A stretch of 64,000 nt of DNA from Paragordius varius. Lineage: Eukaryota > Nematomorpha. Position 1 is the stretch's first letter; each line of letters opens with the position of its first letter. Below are positions 35,401-46,029 of the stretch, piece by piece. The position numbers were made by a program, and so were the translations under genes. The stretch covers positions 372,001 through 436,000 of the forward strand of contig OZ176052.1 in NCBI GenBank assembly GCA_964247055.1, given 5' to 3'. The notes below the pieces were generated by a model that saw only the letters and a list, made by a program, of their open reading frames with translations, made no database searches and was not told the DNA's origin.

Positions 35401-36276
35401 ACAATAGCGAGAATTGCGTCTGAATCTCTCAAAATTTCCTGGTCTTTTGATGATTCTTTTCAGCCTACAGTAATTTCAGAGTTCTCTAAAATCTCCCAAG
35501 ACAATCGCTCAGCTGTTGTTTCTAACCTTCGATTTTATAAACGAAAGTTAAAGGATACTGAGCTACACCATTTTGCTTTGCAGGGTCGGGTGATGGAGTG
35601 CGTCGCTGATGATAAGGTCAGTCATCATTTTCTTTACAATAATAAAGATCTTCGATTCAGAGACTGGAACTTCATCCATCGAGCGCGGCTCAATCTGCTT
35701 CCAACAAAAATGCGACTCAGGTCGTCGGAACAAATGTGCCGTCGCTGCGGCAAGTCAAAAGAAACTCAGGCACACGTTTTAAACCACTGCCTCAAAGATG
35801 ATAATATAATCACCAAAAGACACAACATCATAGTGGACCTGATTAAAGACAACCTCCCATCAAAATTCAAGATCTTAAGTGAAAATCAAGCCATTGATTC
35901 GTCGAGACTACGTCCTGACCTCATTGTAACAGATGGCACTGATTGCTATATCATTGATCCCACAGTGCCGTTTGAAAACAGGCTAGAATCGTTCGAAACG
36001 GCATTCAATAATAAAATAATGAAGTATAGCTGTTTGGCTCAACAATTACAGGAAACATACAGCAACACCCAAGTCATTCCAGTTGTTGTAGGGAGCCTCG
36101 GCTCATGGTATTCGAAAAACGATGTTCTTTTTGAGAAGATCAGGTTCCGATGCCCTACCCAACTAAAGAAATCAATAGTTACCAATACTATCAAATCATC
36201 CTCGGATATGTACCACATGTTTATGAGCGGTCGAAATTCCCTCATAGACAACAACCCAACAAATGCATCATTGTAA
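32488..36276 (+). CDS. Utopia-like retrotransposon protein (zinc fingers-RT-CCHC-RLE), one in-frame TGA
   Basis: One frame of about 1262 codons from ATG 32488 to TAA near 36276, interrupted only by TGA at 35386-35388; both sides are in the same frame. N-terminal fingers: CPFESCNHQF..H....H, a CKPCN-type finger, and HACDECDLSF..HKRSH (33.15-33.23 kb). RT: SSPGPDGISYTKW, SWRPLSLSNTIYKLF, GFMPFDGCFEHNYI, FIDITAAFDSVPH (first Asp), GIKQGCPISGLLFNLSID, and LAYADDIVLLS (catalytic YADD). The C-terminal part has CRRCGKSKETQAHVLNHC and the endonuclease core RLRPDLIVTDGTDCYIIDPT (PD...D) followed by VPFE. The product would bind the U2 site, nick it and prime reverse transcription. The TGA separates RT from the endonuclease, so this copy is probably inactive unless the stop is read through. 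Confidence 0.9.
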
Positions 36277-36438
36277 TATTTTTTATATATATTTTTCTTT
36301 TTATATTTATTTTATTTTTTATATATATATATAATATTTTCTTTCTTCCCCCTTGTAACTTCCCCATGCCCAATATTGTTGCGTAGCACTTTTCTTCATA
36401 TATTCTAAAATGTATTTTTATATATATTAATAAATTAT

Positions 36439-36590
36439 ATCTGTTCTTATCAGCTTAATATCTGATACGACCTCTATAGAGGTCCATGATATTAAATTTA
36501 TTTTTGGAGATTTTGGGGAGGCGCTCTGGGCTTGCCTATCTCTCCCCATCGGGTCAACCTGGTATTGCAGTATCTCCAGGAGTGGCCCAA
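36439..36590 (+). ncRNA. U2: U2 snRNA gene, 3' piece
   Basis: ATCTGTTCTTATCAGCTTAA, then TATCTGATACGACCTC, the Sm-site region AAATTTATTTTTGGAG, and the terminal stem-loop with CAACCTGGTATTGCAG to GGAGTGGCCCAA. With the 36-base 5' piece it totals 188 nt, the usual full U2 length. There are no obvious defects other than the insertion. Confidence 0.93.
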
Positions 36591-37640
36591 ACATAATCAT
36601 AAAAATCAATTTAGAAACAATTTTTAAACTTTAAAAAACTTAAAATATTATAAAAAAAATTATTTGAAAAGTTTATAGGAATGATAAGGTTGTGAATTTA
36701 ATATTATAAAGTTATGAAAAGGGGGTATGTCAAAAAAATTTAAACATCCAGTAATTATATCGATATCAAGCCACTCTTGTATATATACCAGGAACCAAAT
36801 CTCCAAAAATAAAAATAACATTATGGACCAAAAAAGTTTTAATTTAAAATATATATAATAACAAAATGAAAAACATACTTGAGTGAATAATAAAATTAGG
36901 TAGTAATAAAAGATGAAATACAACTAATATCCGTTGAAAAATTAAAATTTAATTTTTATGGCGTATAATAATCAATATAAACAAATATTATAGCGATGTA
37001 TTTCATGAAATTACATGAAAAAATTAAAATAAATCTAGCGAAACAATAATATTATAAAAATAGAGGTAATCGTAAAATTTAATGTTAAAAGAAATGCGCG
37101 ATAATAAAAAAATGGTGTAAGCATGTTGAAAATATGTATTATTTGTAAAATAAATTTAGAATTAAAAAATAAAACCCTGATGTGGAGTAAATTACCACAA
37201 CAGCATTTAACGTTAAAACAATCAAAACATGAAATTTACTTTTGTAAAATATAGATATAAAAATTTAATTAATTTTGCTAGCACATTTAAACCTAATAAA
37301 TTGTTTATAAATTTGCACCTCATGATCTTTTCACTTTTTTGTATTCGATGTATTAGGGAGGTTACATATCCCAGAGCTAAATCTTTTAACTATAATACTG
37401 TTTTGAAACCTATTTTAGTTTAAAAATGATTATCCAACATTAACCTGTATTATAAAAATAATCTGATAAAGTATATACATTCCGATAGAATAATATATCA
37501 GAAACGTTGCTTTTGGTTTTAGGGCTTACACGTGTTTAAGATGGATTACAATTGTCGCAAGAGTTTCTTCATATCAGATAATGGCAAAATTTGCGAAAAA
37601 TATTGCTAAAACATATTTTTGTGAAAGATAAATACTTCCA
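36591..37640 (+). repeat. U2 3' flank, paralogous to palindrome arm DNA
   Basis: Similar to 15618-17240 and, in part, inverted to 3346-3890 and 9700-9930. It lacks the TTAA MITE carried by the palindrome copies. The match to the left arm includes CATACTTGAGTGAATA, a stretch deleted from the right arm. No gene was recognised. Confidence 0.75.
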
Positions 37641-38469
37641 AAACATATCATATAAATTTATTATAAACTAATAAAAAGCATATTATATCTAAAAATTAAT
37701 TTTTTGATGTGAATTCCCGAAAGTCCCATTTTTTGGAATTATTATATACGCAAATATGCACGCTGTAAAAAAATACAAATATATGCTGATTTGCTAAAAA
37801 ATTAGAAAACGCATACATTTTTTAAAATTAATTTTGCAAAATTTTGTTGAAGGGTACTTTTTGCTATTTTGCGTTATGGAAACTGTATAACGCTTGACAT
37901 TAAAACACTTATTCTATAATTCGATGATGCTCAACGTTTCTATCACATTAGAATTTAGAATAAAAATTTCGTTCGTCTTCAAAATTATGTGAAAGCCAAT
38001 ATGTTTTTTTTTACAAAAACTTACCAAAATTTTTAAGCAGAAGCTTTTAATTTAAACTGTGGATATATCTGGTTCAATATTATTATATTATATATAAAAA
38101 GTTTGTAATAATATTAAGTTTTTTTACCCTATCCAAAAAGCCTCAAAATTGTATCAAGTACGCTACAAAAATATTTTGCCAATTTTAAAAAAGTATAAGC
38201 GGGTAAAAAGTGGGCCTAAAATAAAAAAGCTTGACTATGTTCGGCGCAATCAAAAAAAAGTAAAAATATACTTAAAATCGTATGGTCCAACACGTTTTCT
38301 GAAAAATTGCCTCAAAGACATAATGATTGTAGACTTCTGTTTCCAAAAAACCTTTTTTACATGCGGTGGGCCCGAACCGGGGGCTTTTAAAAAAAGGACG
38401 AAGCTATGTCGAGCATTAATGATACTTTTTTGATATTTGGATTTGAATGGGTCTACCGGTTTTCCGGAA
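37641..38469. other. AT-rich DNA, weakly similar to 62.6-63.1 kb
   Basis: Contains CGAAAGTCCCATTTTTTGGA and GATGATGCTCAACGTTTCTA, which loosely match sequence at 62.57 and 62.82 kb. A 94-codon frame at 38149-38433 is Lys-rich with no family signal and is not called. Confidence 0.35.
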
Positions 38470-41400
38470 ACAGATCAAAAAGCCATAATTTCCATTCTTA
38501 TAAATATATAGTTTTAGGGAAAACAAAAATGTTCAAAAACTTAAGGTATGTTTTTTTTGTTTTCATAAACTTTTTTTAACACCTAATCAAGTTGTGATGT
38601 ATATAACTTTTAGAGAAATTGAACATAAGAAATGTTAAAAAATTATAAATCTGTGAAGTTGTAAATAACCGACCAGATATTATAAATATTAAGCTGTTAA
38701 AAAAACTTATTTACTAATAATTTTTATTTAGATCTAAATTATAAAACAATATTTCATAGAAAAATCGCTGAATTGCCATAATTGATGCACAAAGTTTTGA
38801 ATTTTAAAACAATAATCGCCTTATGTGATTTCTATTTTTTACCCATTAAATAGGCGGCTTGATTGAATTTATTTGGTGATATTTTCGTCCTGGAAAATAG
38901 ATTGCAATATACTTTTTTAATTATATTAAACATATATTATTAATTTAAAATTTTTAAATGATTTTGTCCATATATATTGATTGTTTTTTTAATGTGATGT
39001 TCCAAACATTGTTATTACGATTATAGTATATTTATTACGATTACTTTTAAAATAATTATTACAAAACTATTGAATGTCTATATCTGTCCTAGCAAAATAA
39101 TGATTGTAAGAAATTAATTTTTTTTGTATATTTAAAAGCCACAACGCACGATTTTAAAATCGCCAGGCTTTAGTTTTCTTATAAATCATATCGTATGATT
39201 AAATAAAAAGACAAGTTATATTTATGTTTCAAATGGTTTTCAGCGTCTGGATTTTGTTATTTTAAGTGAGATAACTCTGAACATAAAGCAAGTTTAGATT
39301 TTGATGATCTACAGCAGTGATACTCAAACCGCGGCCCGCGGGCCGCATGCGGCCCTAAGAGAGATTTAAAATTGCCCTATCACTATATTGATAATTAAAT
39401 TATTTTTTTTATTAATGAATTTTAAAATACACATAATTCGCTTATTTTAATATGAATTTATTTTCTTCAATTTTGGTAATTTTAGTTTTTACCCAATTCG
39501 AAATGTAGAAAAATTTCCCTATATTAAAATGATTTCAAATTGGCACACGTTATTCTATTTTCTTTATTTTAAAATTTTTGGATTCCTTTTTTGTATTTAA
39601 GCAAGCTTTTCGCCAAAACTTGTATGTACATATTCTTTTCATTGCTTTCCTGCATCATTTTTTATAACTCATTCCCATAAAATATTTTGCAAATAAACAT
39701 TAAATTTTAACCTGATTTTTATAGCATAATTCAAATTATATTCCTATTTTTTAAAAAAATTTACATAATATTTAAACATAAATTCAAAGGATGACATATT
39801 ATGCTAAACAACGTAAATTATCCGATGAAAATCGCCCTTTAAAAAAGAATGGGAAGAAAAATTCTTTGTCGTTTTAAATAAAAATGTATAATCAACGAGG
39901 AATATTTAAATTTTTTGCCAATGAATAATACCACTAAAGAAAATGATTTTCTCGAAATAATTAACACTTTTTTAGATAATAATGGTATATCTATAAAAAA
40001 TTGGTTTCGATCCGCACAAGGCTGTCCCTCTATGAAACCAAAGGATTATTCTTCTTTTGAAAAAATATAATTTGCAAATATTTTATCCTTACACCGCTTT
40101 ATTCATTAGAAAAACTTGGTTTCGCGGTAAAAGATGAATCACTCAATTAATTAATTAAAACGGTTGTGGATATAGTTAACCATATCCGTGGCAGAAATTC
40201 TACCGCCGTAAATATAAAAACCTTCTAAAAGATATCCACAGTGAGTCTGATGATATTCTTTTGAACACCCCTTTGAGATGGCTAAGCCTTAGCAGAGTAT
40301 TAAATAGATTTTTTGTTGTAAGACAAGAAATTCTATTATTTATAAAAGATAACAGAAAGTTTGACGAGAAAATTAATAGTGACAAATGCTGGGTTCTGCC
40401 TACCTTTGCAACATTACTTAAACTCTTAGTATTTTTGATACGTCATCAAGGGAGCAAAATAACAACCCAATTTGCTAATCAAATATTTGCTTTTGAAGAA
40501 AAATTAATTATATATAAACAAGATTTTATAAATAAACAATCCTATATTTTTCAACACATACCGCGGAGACTAATTTAATAATAGACAAATCATTTAACAT
40601 TTTTAGCTAATGAGATGAAATTCAGATTTCAAGAATTAAGAAATATTAAAAAGTGCTTAAAATTCGTTGAAAATCCATGCCATATGGATATATTCAATAT
40701 TAAGCAACTTGAGCATTTCGGTTTCAGGCTATCATTTAAGAATGTAGATTTCAATAATTCCAATTTGGAGACTATAATCAAGGACTATCATAGAGAAAAA
40801 AGATATGTAGAGTTGTGGCAAGATGGGCCAAATAAATATGAAAATATAAAAAAATGTCCTCAAGTTATCCTAACTGTTTTTCTCTCAACTTACACGTGTG
40901 ATAAGGCATATTCCAAAATAAAATATGCCAAGAATATACAAAGAAATCGCTTAACCGATGATCATATCGACGACGTATTAAGATTGGCCTGTCATGAGGC
41001 GAAACCAAATTTGTCAAAAAACATTGGTTAATATCAAAATAAAAATTGTTATCAAAATATTTTAATTTTTTAAACTAAATGGTGCACAACGAGTTTTTAG
41101 CTGGATTTACATGCGATCAGCAAATAAATCATTGTGCCGATTTAGAGTATAAATATAAGTATATATGTTAAATAGATATGGAATATTTGCCATTATAAGG
41201 TTCATGGCCCTCGAAAAAAAAATATATTTTATTTGACCCGTCAAATTTTTTTGGTGAGTACCACTGATCTACAGTGTCTTCTATTTTAAATCTAGTTTTT
41301 TGTAGTTTAGCCGTTTACCCTGAATAAATAAATTAAAACGACAATAAAATTATTATATAAGTTTTTATATGCGCTAATTAGTGTTACGCAATGAGTTGTT

Positions 41401-41955
41401 ATTTTATAAAAACTATGTACTATGAATATATAATTTTCACACTAAAAATAACTAAAACTAACAAAATAAACATAGCCCTTTTTCTATTGAAGCATGCATG
41501 ATATAATTGACTGCAAAATGGTCATAACGTTAATATGATATAATTTTTTTAATTTGCGATATATCAATATTTATTTCAATGTTGATTTATTTTACAAATC
41601 GGATTTTCGACTTTCTTTGGTGGCTCTTTACCATCTCTTATTTGTGTTTTTTCAGAAGAGAAAATTTTATGTTTGCATATCGTAGATGTCAAACGATTTT
41701 GCTGCAACAAAATTAAAGTCACTTTAAAAACAAACATAAAAATTTTCATATGTAGGATTTGATAAATATCTCAATAATGATTTCACCCCTCTTCCCCAAA
41801 TTATTTAATTGTATTTCTGAATTACCCACTTTGGCGATACCTCTATAAAAAATCTTATATTAATCAATTAATATTAAACTCTTTTGATGGGTGCCTAACC
41901 TCAAAATACATGGCATTAAAATTTTAATTTTTATTTGGTAATCAATAATGTTGTA
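38470..41955. repeat. Older inverted repeat flanking the split U2 gene, right arm
   Basis: Inverse of 29340-30770. It is interrupted by the hAT relic at 39315-41266, which is absent from the left arm and therefore younger than the inverted duplication. Confidence 0.75.
39315..41266 (+). mobile_element. hAT DNA transposon relic (Charlie/ZBED-like ends)
   Basis: 1952 bp, starts CAGTGATACTCAAACCGCGG followed by a CCCGCGGGCCGCATGCGG motif, ends GAGTACCACTG, with an 8-bp duplication ATCTACAG (39307-39314, 41267-41274). The 3' two-thirds encode a transposase relic: the frame at 40261-40578 and the frame at 40615-41031, whose end (VFLSTYTCDKAYSKIKYAKN, RNRLTDDHIDDVLRLA) is the hAT dimerisation region. 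The 5' coding part is mostly lost, with stops and frameshifts, so it is non-autonomous. Confidence 0.9.
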
Positions 41956-41999
41956 ATTTTTTGAATCTATTTTTTGCCCAAGGTATGAGACCGTAAAAA

Positions 42000-43270
42000 T
42001 CAATAAGGATTTCACATATTTCCTGTCAAAAGGCAAAAATTTTAGTCAAGCGCTTCTTTGATGAAAGCTGCTGGGTAAGGAGTTACCCGGGAAAAACTTA
42101 CCCGTTATATCGAAATAGCGTGCTTTTGGGGCTAAATTTCAGAAAACCTATCGCCATATGAGTTTAATACCTGCTTAAAGTATTACCCGTAAAAAGTCAA
42201 AAATTTAGATCGTGGGTTTTTTAAAATTAGCGCTAGGCCCTTCACGCCCTGAATTCTCCACCATAGAATAATTTTTTTAAGGCAATTTTTCCGAAAATTA
42301 ATGAGAGCATATGGAATCAATCATGATTCCAGGTATTCTCCGTAAAAAATCAAAAAAGTCGAGCGGTTGGTTTTAAATTAGCGGTTAAATAGGCTCTAGG
42401 AATGGGGCGACTCGCGTAAAAATGCGTGACTATATCGGTACAGCATGCCTTTGGAGCCAAATTTCAGAAAACCTATAAGACTTGTGAGTTCAAAAGGGCT
42501 AAAATATTTATTACCGTTTAAAAAACAAATATTTTAGTATAGGGGGTTATTTCAATGAGTCGTTAAGAAAAGTTTTACGCCCTTGAAAATCGGCGTCATA
42601 GAATTATTTTATGGTTTTGAAGCAATATCAACAACTTATAGGAACATATGGACATTATAATTCCAGATATTCCCCATATAAAGACAAAAATTTTGCCCGA
42701 CGCTTTTTTATACCTGCCTCTGGGTATGTAGATACACGCCATAAACTGTGCCACTATATAGAAATTGCGTTATTTTAAACTAATTTAAAACATATGCCAT
42801 ATGAGCCCATTTAAAGTTCAAAATATTACCTGTAACCAGGTATAAGGTCAAGCCTTTTTTTATTAGCCCTTAATTTGGGGCCTTATGCCCTAAAAATACG
42901 CCATCATATAACGAGGGTGATGAGGTATTTTTTCAAATAACCCATGAGACGATAATCTCAAAGATGAATCCAAATATTTTCCCTATTAATCCAAAAAATT
43001 TAACCTAGCGCTTTTTCCATATAGGCTTATTGGTGGGGGTCTACCGGTTAAAAACTGAGATACCCCACAATGGCTTTAAGAAGCCATACATTTCATTAAA
43101 GACTTTAATAAAACTTAAAAATAGTATAGCGGTTTCCGTTAGCCGTGAATTTGGGGCCTTTACACGAGAAAACAATATATTAGTATGAATGCACCGTTTT
43201 GAAAATCCTATGAGATTATAGCTATTAAATAATGTTTCCAAATAATCCACATATATGGATCATTTTATTG
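42000..43270. repeat. Degenerate tandem repeat, period ~300-335 bp
   Basis: GGGGCTAAATTTCAGAAAAC (42.13 kb) recurs as GGAGCCAAATTTCAGAAAAC (42.46 kb), and more loosely near 42.78 kb. The GAATTATTTTATGG / GAATAATTTTTTTAAGG block and the ATTCCAGATATTCCCC / ATTCCAGGTATTCTCC block recur at a similar spacing. About four diverged units. No coding frame recognised. Confidence 0.55.
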
Positions 43271-43303
43271 ATCCCTTTCTTCAAACAAAGCTGTCATTTT
43301 TAA

Positions 43304-43862
43304 CACTTCGATTCAAATTGGGGTATCTAAATACAACAGACTAAATTTAATAGGATTTTTAAAAACAACTGTAGGAAACGGTCTCAATTTAAATTTATGC
43401 TTCCATCCTAATAAAAATTATATAAATATGCCAAAATATCTAAATAAAATTTTGTTTTGAAGAGAAGTTTCATGTCAAACTACTACGACGCCATTTTTAT
43501 ATTACAAAATTTTTGCAAATTATCGTCATCATTTAATTTTAAGGGTAAAATGAAAGCTAATTTTTTATTAAATTACTTTTAACATTGATAGAAATAGAAA
43601 AAGCGGTTTGTGTATTATTTTTCAATTTTACCATGACAGACATGCCACATTGACTAAATTATTACCTTTCGGCTTTAGCTTAAAATAAGTAATATCAAAT
43701 TTTGTTATATATTTCGGTTTATTAATGTTATAAAAGTGCAAGATTTTGCCATGGTTTCAATCCTTCCATATTGTTTTAAGAATTAAATTCTAAACAGGTC
43801 TGGGGTATTTAACTACCCCAATTTGAATCGAAGGACTAAAATAAATATGTTGTATCCAAGTG
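43304..43862. mobile_element. TTAA-flanked MITE family A, complete copy
   Basis: 559 bp between TTAA sites (43300-43303, 43863-43866), ends CACTTCGATTCAA and TTGTATCCAAGTG. It is the best-preserved full-length copy in the window. Confidence 0.85.
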
Positions 43863-43883
43863 TTAATTAAAAACTTCCATTAA

Positions 43884-44310
43884 CACTTCGATTCAAATTG
43901 GGGTATTTAAATACAACAGACTAAATTTAAGTTAGGATTTTTAAAAAACTACTGAAGGAAACTGTCCCATAAATATATGATTCTCTCCTAATAAAAATTA
44001 TATAAATATGCCAAAATATCTAAATAAAATTTTGTTCTGAAAAAATTCCATGTCAAACTACTTCGACGCTTTTTTTATTTTACAAAATTTTTGCAAAATA
44101 TTTAATTTTAAGGTTAAAATTACATCTAATTTTTTTAAATTATATCTAACATTAATAGAAATAAAAAAAGCGGTTTATTTTGTATTATTTTTTAATTTTA
44201 CCATTTCACATATGCCACGTAGACGAAATTTTTACCTTTCGGTTTTAACTTAAAATCAGTAATATCGAGTATTTTTGAATAAATATTTTTATATATTTCG
44301 GTTTTTAAAA
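43884..44310. mobile_element. TTAA-flanked MITE family A, truncated copy
   Basis: Starts after TTAA with CACTTCGATTCAAATTGG in the same orientation as its neighbour 20 bases away. It follows the family through the ACCATTTCACATATGCCACG block and then ends without the far terminus. Confidence 0.8.
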
Positions 44311-44955
44311 AATCTGGAACATATGGTTACAACGCGCATGTTTTAATTTTAACATATTTTAACATCCGGTAAAATTTTATGTTATATTTTAGTTATATAC
44401 ATGAACGAAGAGAATCCTTTAGTTAAATTTCGTTCCCAACACAATCAAAATCTTATGGAATAGGAATCAAATATCTTATCGACTAGATTATTTGGAGAAT
44501 TATTCACAATGTTGAGTTGTTACTCTTACAGGTCGCTATGAATGCATTAAGATAATGAATTCTGATTTTGAAAGCCAAGTTGTTTATCTTTGTGAAGAAT
44601 ACACCTAAGTATATTTTTTTTGTATCTTTTAAATGGTAAAATTTTGTTCATAAATTAATTTTCGACTCGGTCTCTGGTATACACTAGGCAAAATACTTGT
44701 GACTTTTGGTTATTAAATATTGTGGTTTTAAACAAAATTTATTTTAGAACCGGGACTATAATATTTTTTCAGAATCGTTTTATTTTTACTAATTGTGCAT
44801 ATGCTAGCACTGTTTTAATTATAGTTTGGGCTGAGTTATTAAATCGATATAAAAGAATAAAGTTTGAGAGTTTATATCTAGCAATCAGTAACCTGACAGG
44901 ATTGCCAAATTATGGGGCTTACCATCAAGGATTGAATGGTTGTCGATACATAATT
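44311..44955. other. AT-rich DNA without recognised features
   Basis: An 81-codon frame at 44722-44967 lacks any family signal and is not called. Confidence 0.35.
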
Positions 44956-44959
44956 GAAT

Positions 44960-45790
44960 GGGTCTAAGTCATTGGAGTGCGATTTATAATTAGGACTATT
45001 TTTATATCAATAGAAAATAAGAAGGAGTAGGTTAGGACAATTGCGGCTTTCATAGAGTCAGGGCTATCAGTGATGATAGTGAGATCGTCCGCGAAGGCCA
45101 AGCATGAGGTAAGGGGATTGTTTAGGGCTACGATAATGGGGTTAATACAGAGGTTAAAGATTAGGCCGGAAAGATGGCCCCCCTGCTTGATTCTTTTAAG
45201 ATAAGGGATGGGGGGTCGGTAAGATTTTTATCGATTAAAAATTGGATAGAAGAATTAAGTAAAATAAAATTTAAAAGGCTTTCAAGCGGTGGGGGCAGGC
45301 CAAGGGACGTTAAAAGTTGGGTGCAGACAGGCAGGGGAATGGAGTCGAAGGCGGCGGAAACGTCCAGCCATAGAAAGATGGTCTGGTGGTTCGCTGTTCG
45401 GGCCTTCGACAAGCGGTTGGAAATGTAGTAATTGTGTTCCAACACGCCGTCGAAGGGGGAAAACCCTTTTTGTTGAGGGGCGATGAGATTGTGGAGGGCT
45501 ACATGGTGGCTGAGGAATTTATGGATGATTTTAGCAAAGATTCGATAGATTATGTTAGAAATGGCGATGGGGCGAAAATTGGAGGGGTCGGAGGTGTCGC
45601 CTTTTTATGGATTAAAATGGAAAAGGATTGCAAGTCTGGAATATCAGGCAGAGATGTTAAAATTTTGGTAAGGTCATCTGCGCCCGAAGTCAGGGGTTTG
45701 ATATTTAATGTAGCGATGATTTGGTTGATACAAAGGATGAAAATAAGGCTTGAGAGGCGGCATTCTTTCTTTATTTCTTTTTGATAATAA
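44960..45790 (-). mobile_element. R2/NeSL-type RLE retrotransposon RT fragment, minus strand
   Basis: The minus strand gives NFRPIAISNIIYRIFAKIIH-type sequence, QQKGFSPFDGVLEHNYYISN, IFLWLDVSAAFDSIP (first catalytic Asp), and LAFADDLTIITDSPDSMKAA. These are RT motifs like those of the U2-targeting elements, but the sequence is GC-richer and clearly another family. The 5' side (45.64-45.78 kb) carries a second piece of the motif B-C region (SSLIFILCINQIIA), so the fragment is also internally rearranged. Broken by frameshifts. It forms an inverted pair with 46030-47030. Confidence 0.82.
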
Positions 45791-46029
45791 TAAGGCCTGT
45801 TAATTTTTTGTCAAAAATCTGGCATCGATTATGTTTAAGGCATTTAAAGATCTCAACATTACATCAGGCTTATAGGAAAAAAATCCATAAATTTGTTTTT
45901 CAAATAAAATTTAAAAACCATATTTAAATTGTTTCTTAGAAGGGATAGAATACGCTTGTAGCGGGGTATCCATCCAAATTATCTTTTTTGACTTCATATA
46001 TTCATGAATTTCCACGAATTTTCATAAAG

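Larger units (their letters stand above)
31944..36438 (+). mobile_element. Utopia-like RLE non-LTR retrotransposon inserted in the U2 snRNA gene
   Basis: A 4.5-kb element lies exactly between U2 nucleotide ~36 and nucleotide ~37-38. It has a ~540-base C/T-rich 5' leader, one long reading frame (32488-36276) interrupted by a single TGA, and a short T-rich 3' UTR ending TTAATAAATTAT. The domain order (N-terminal zinc fingers, RT, CCHC knuckle, restriction-like endonuclease) and the U2 target match the published Utopia lineage of NeSL-type elements. Such elements nick a fixed site with their endonuclease and copy their RNA in place. It is in the same orientation as U2, so it would be transcribed from the U2 promoter or its own leader. 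Confidence 0.92.

Noticed and set aside
38149-38433. 94-codon Lys-rich frame
   Set aside because: AT-rich composition, no motif, and located in a stretch with weak repeats.
44722-44967. 81-codon frame with a hydrophobic centre
   Set aside because: No canonical support, no homologue recognised, and it lies beside a retrotransposon relic edge.
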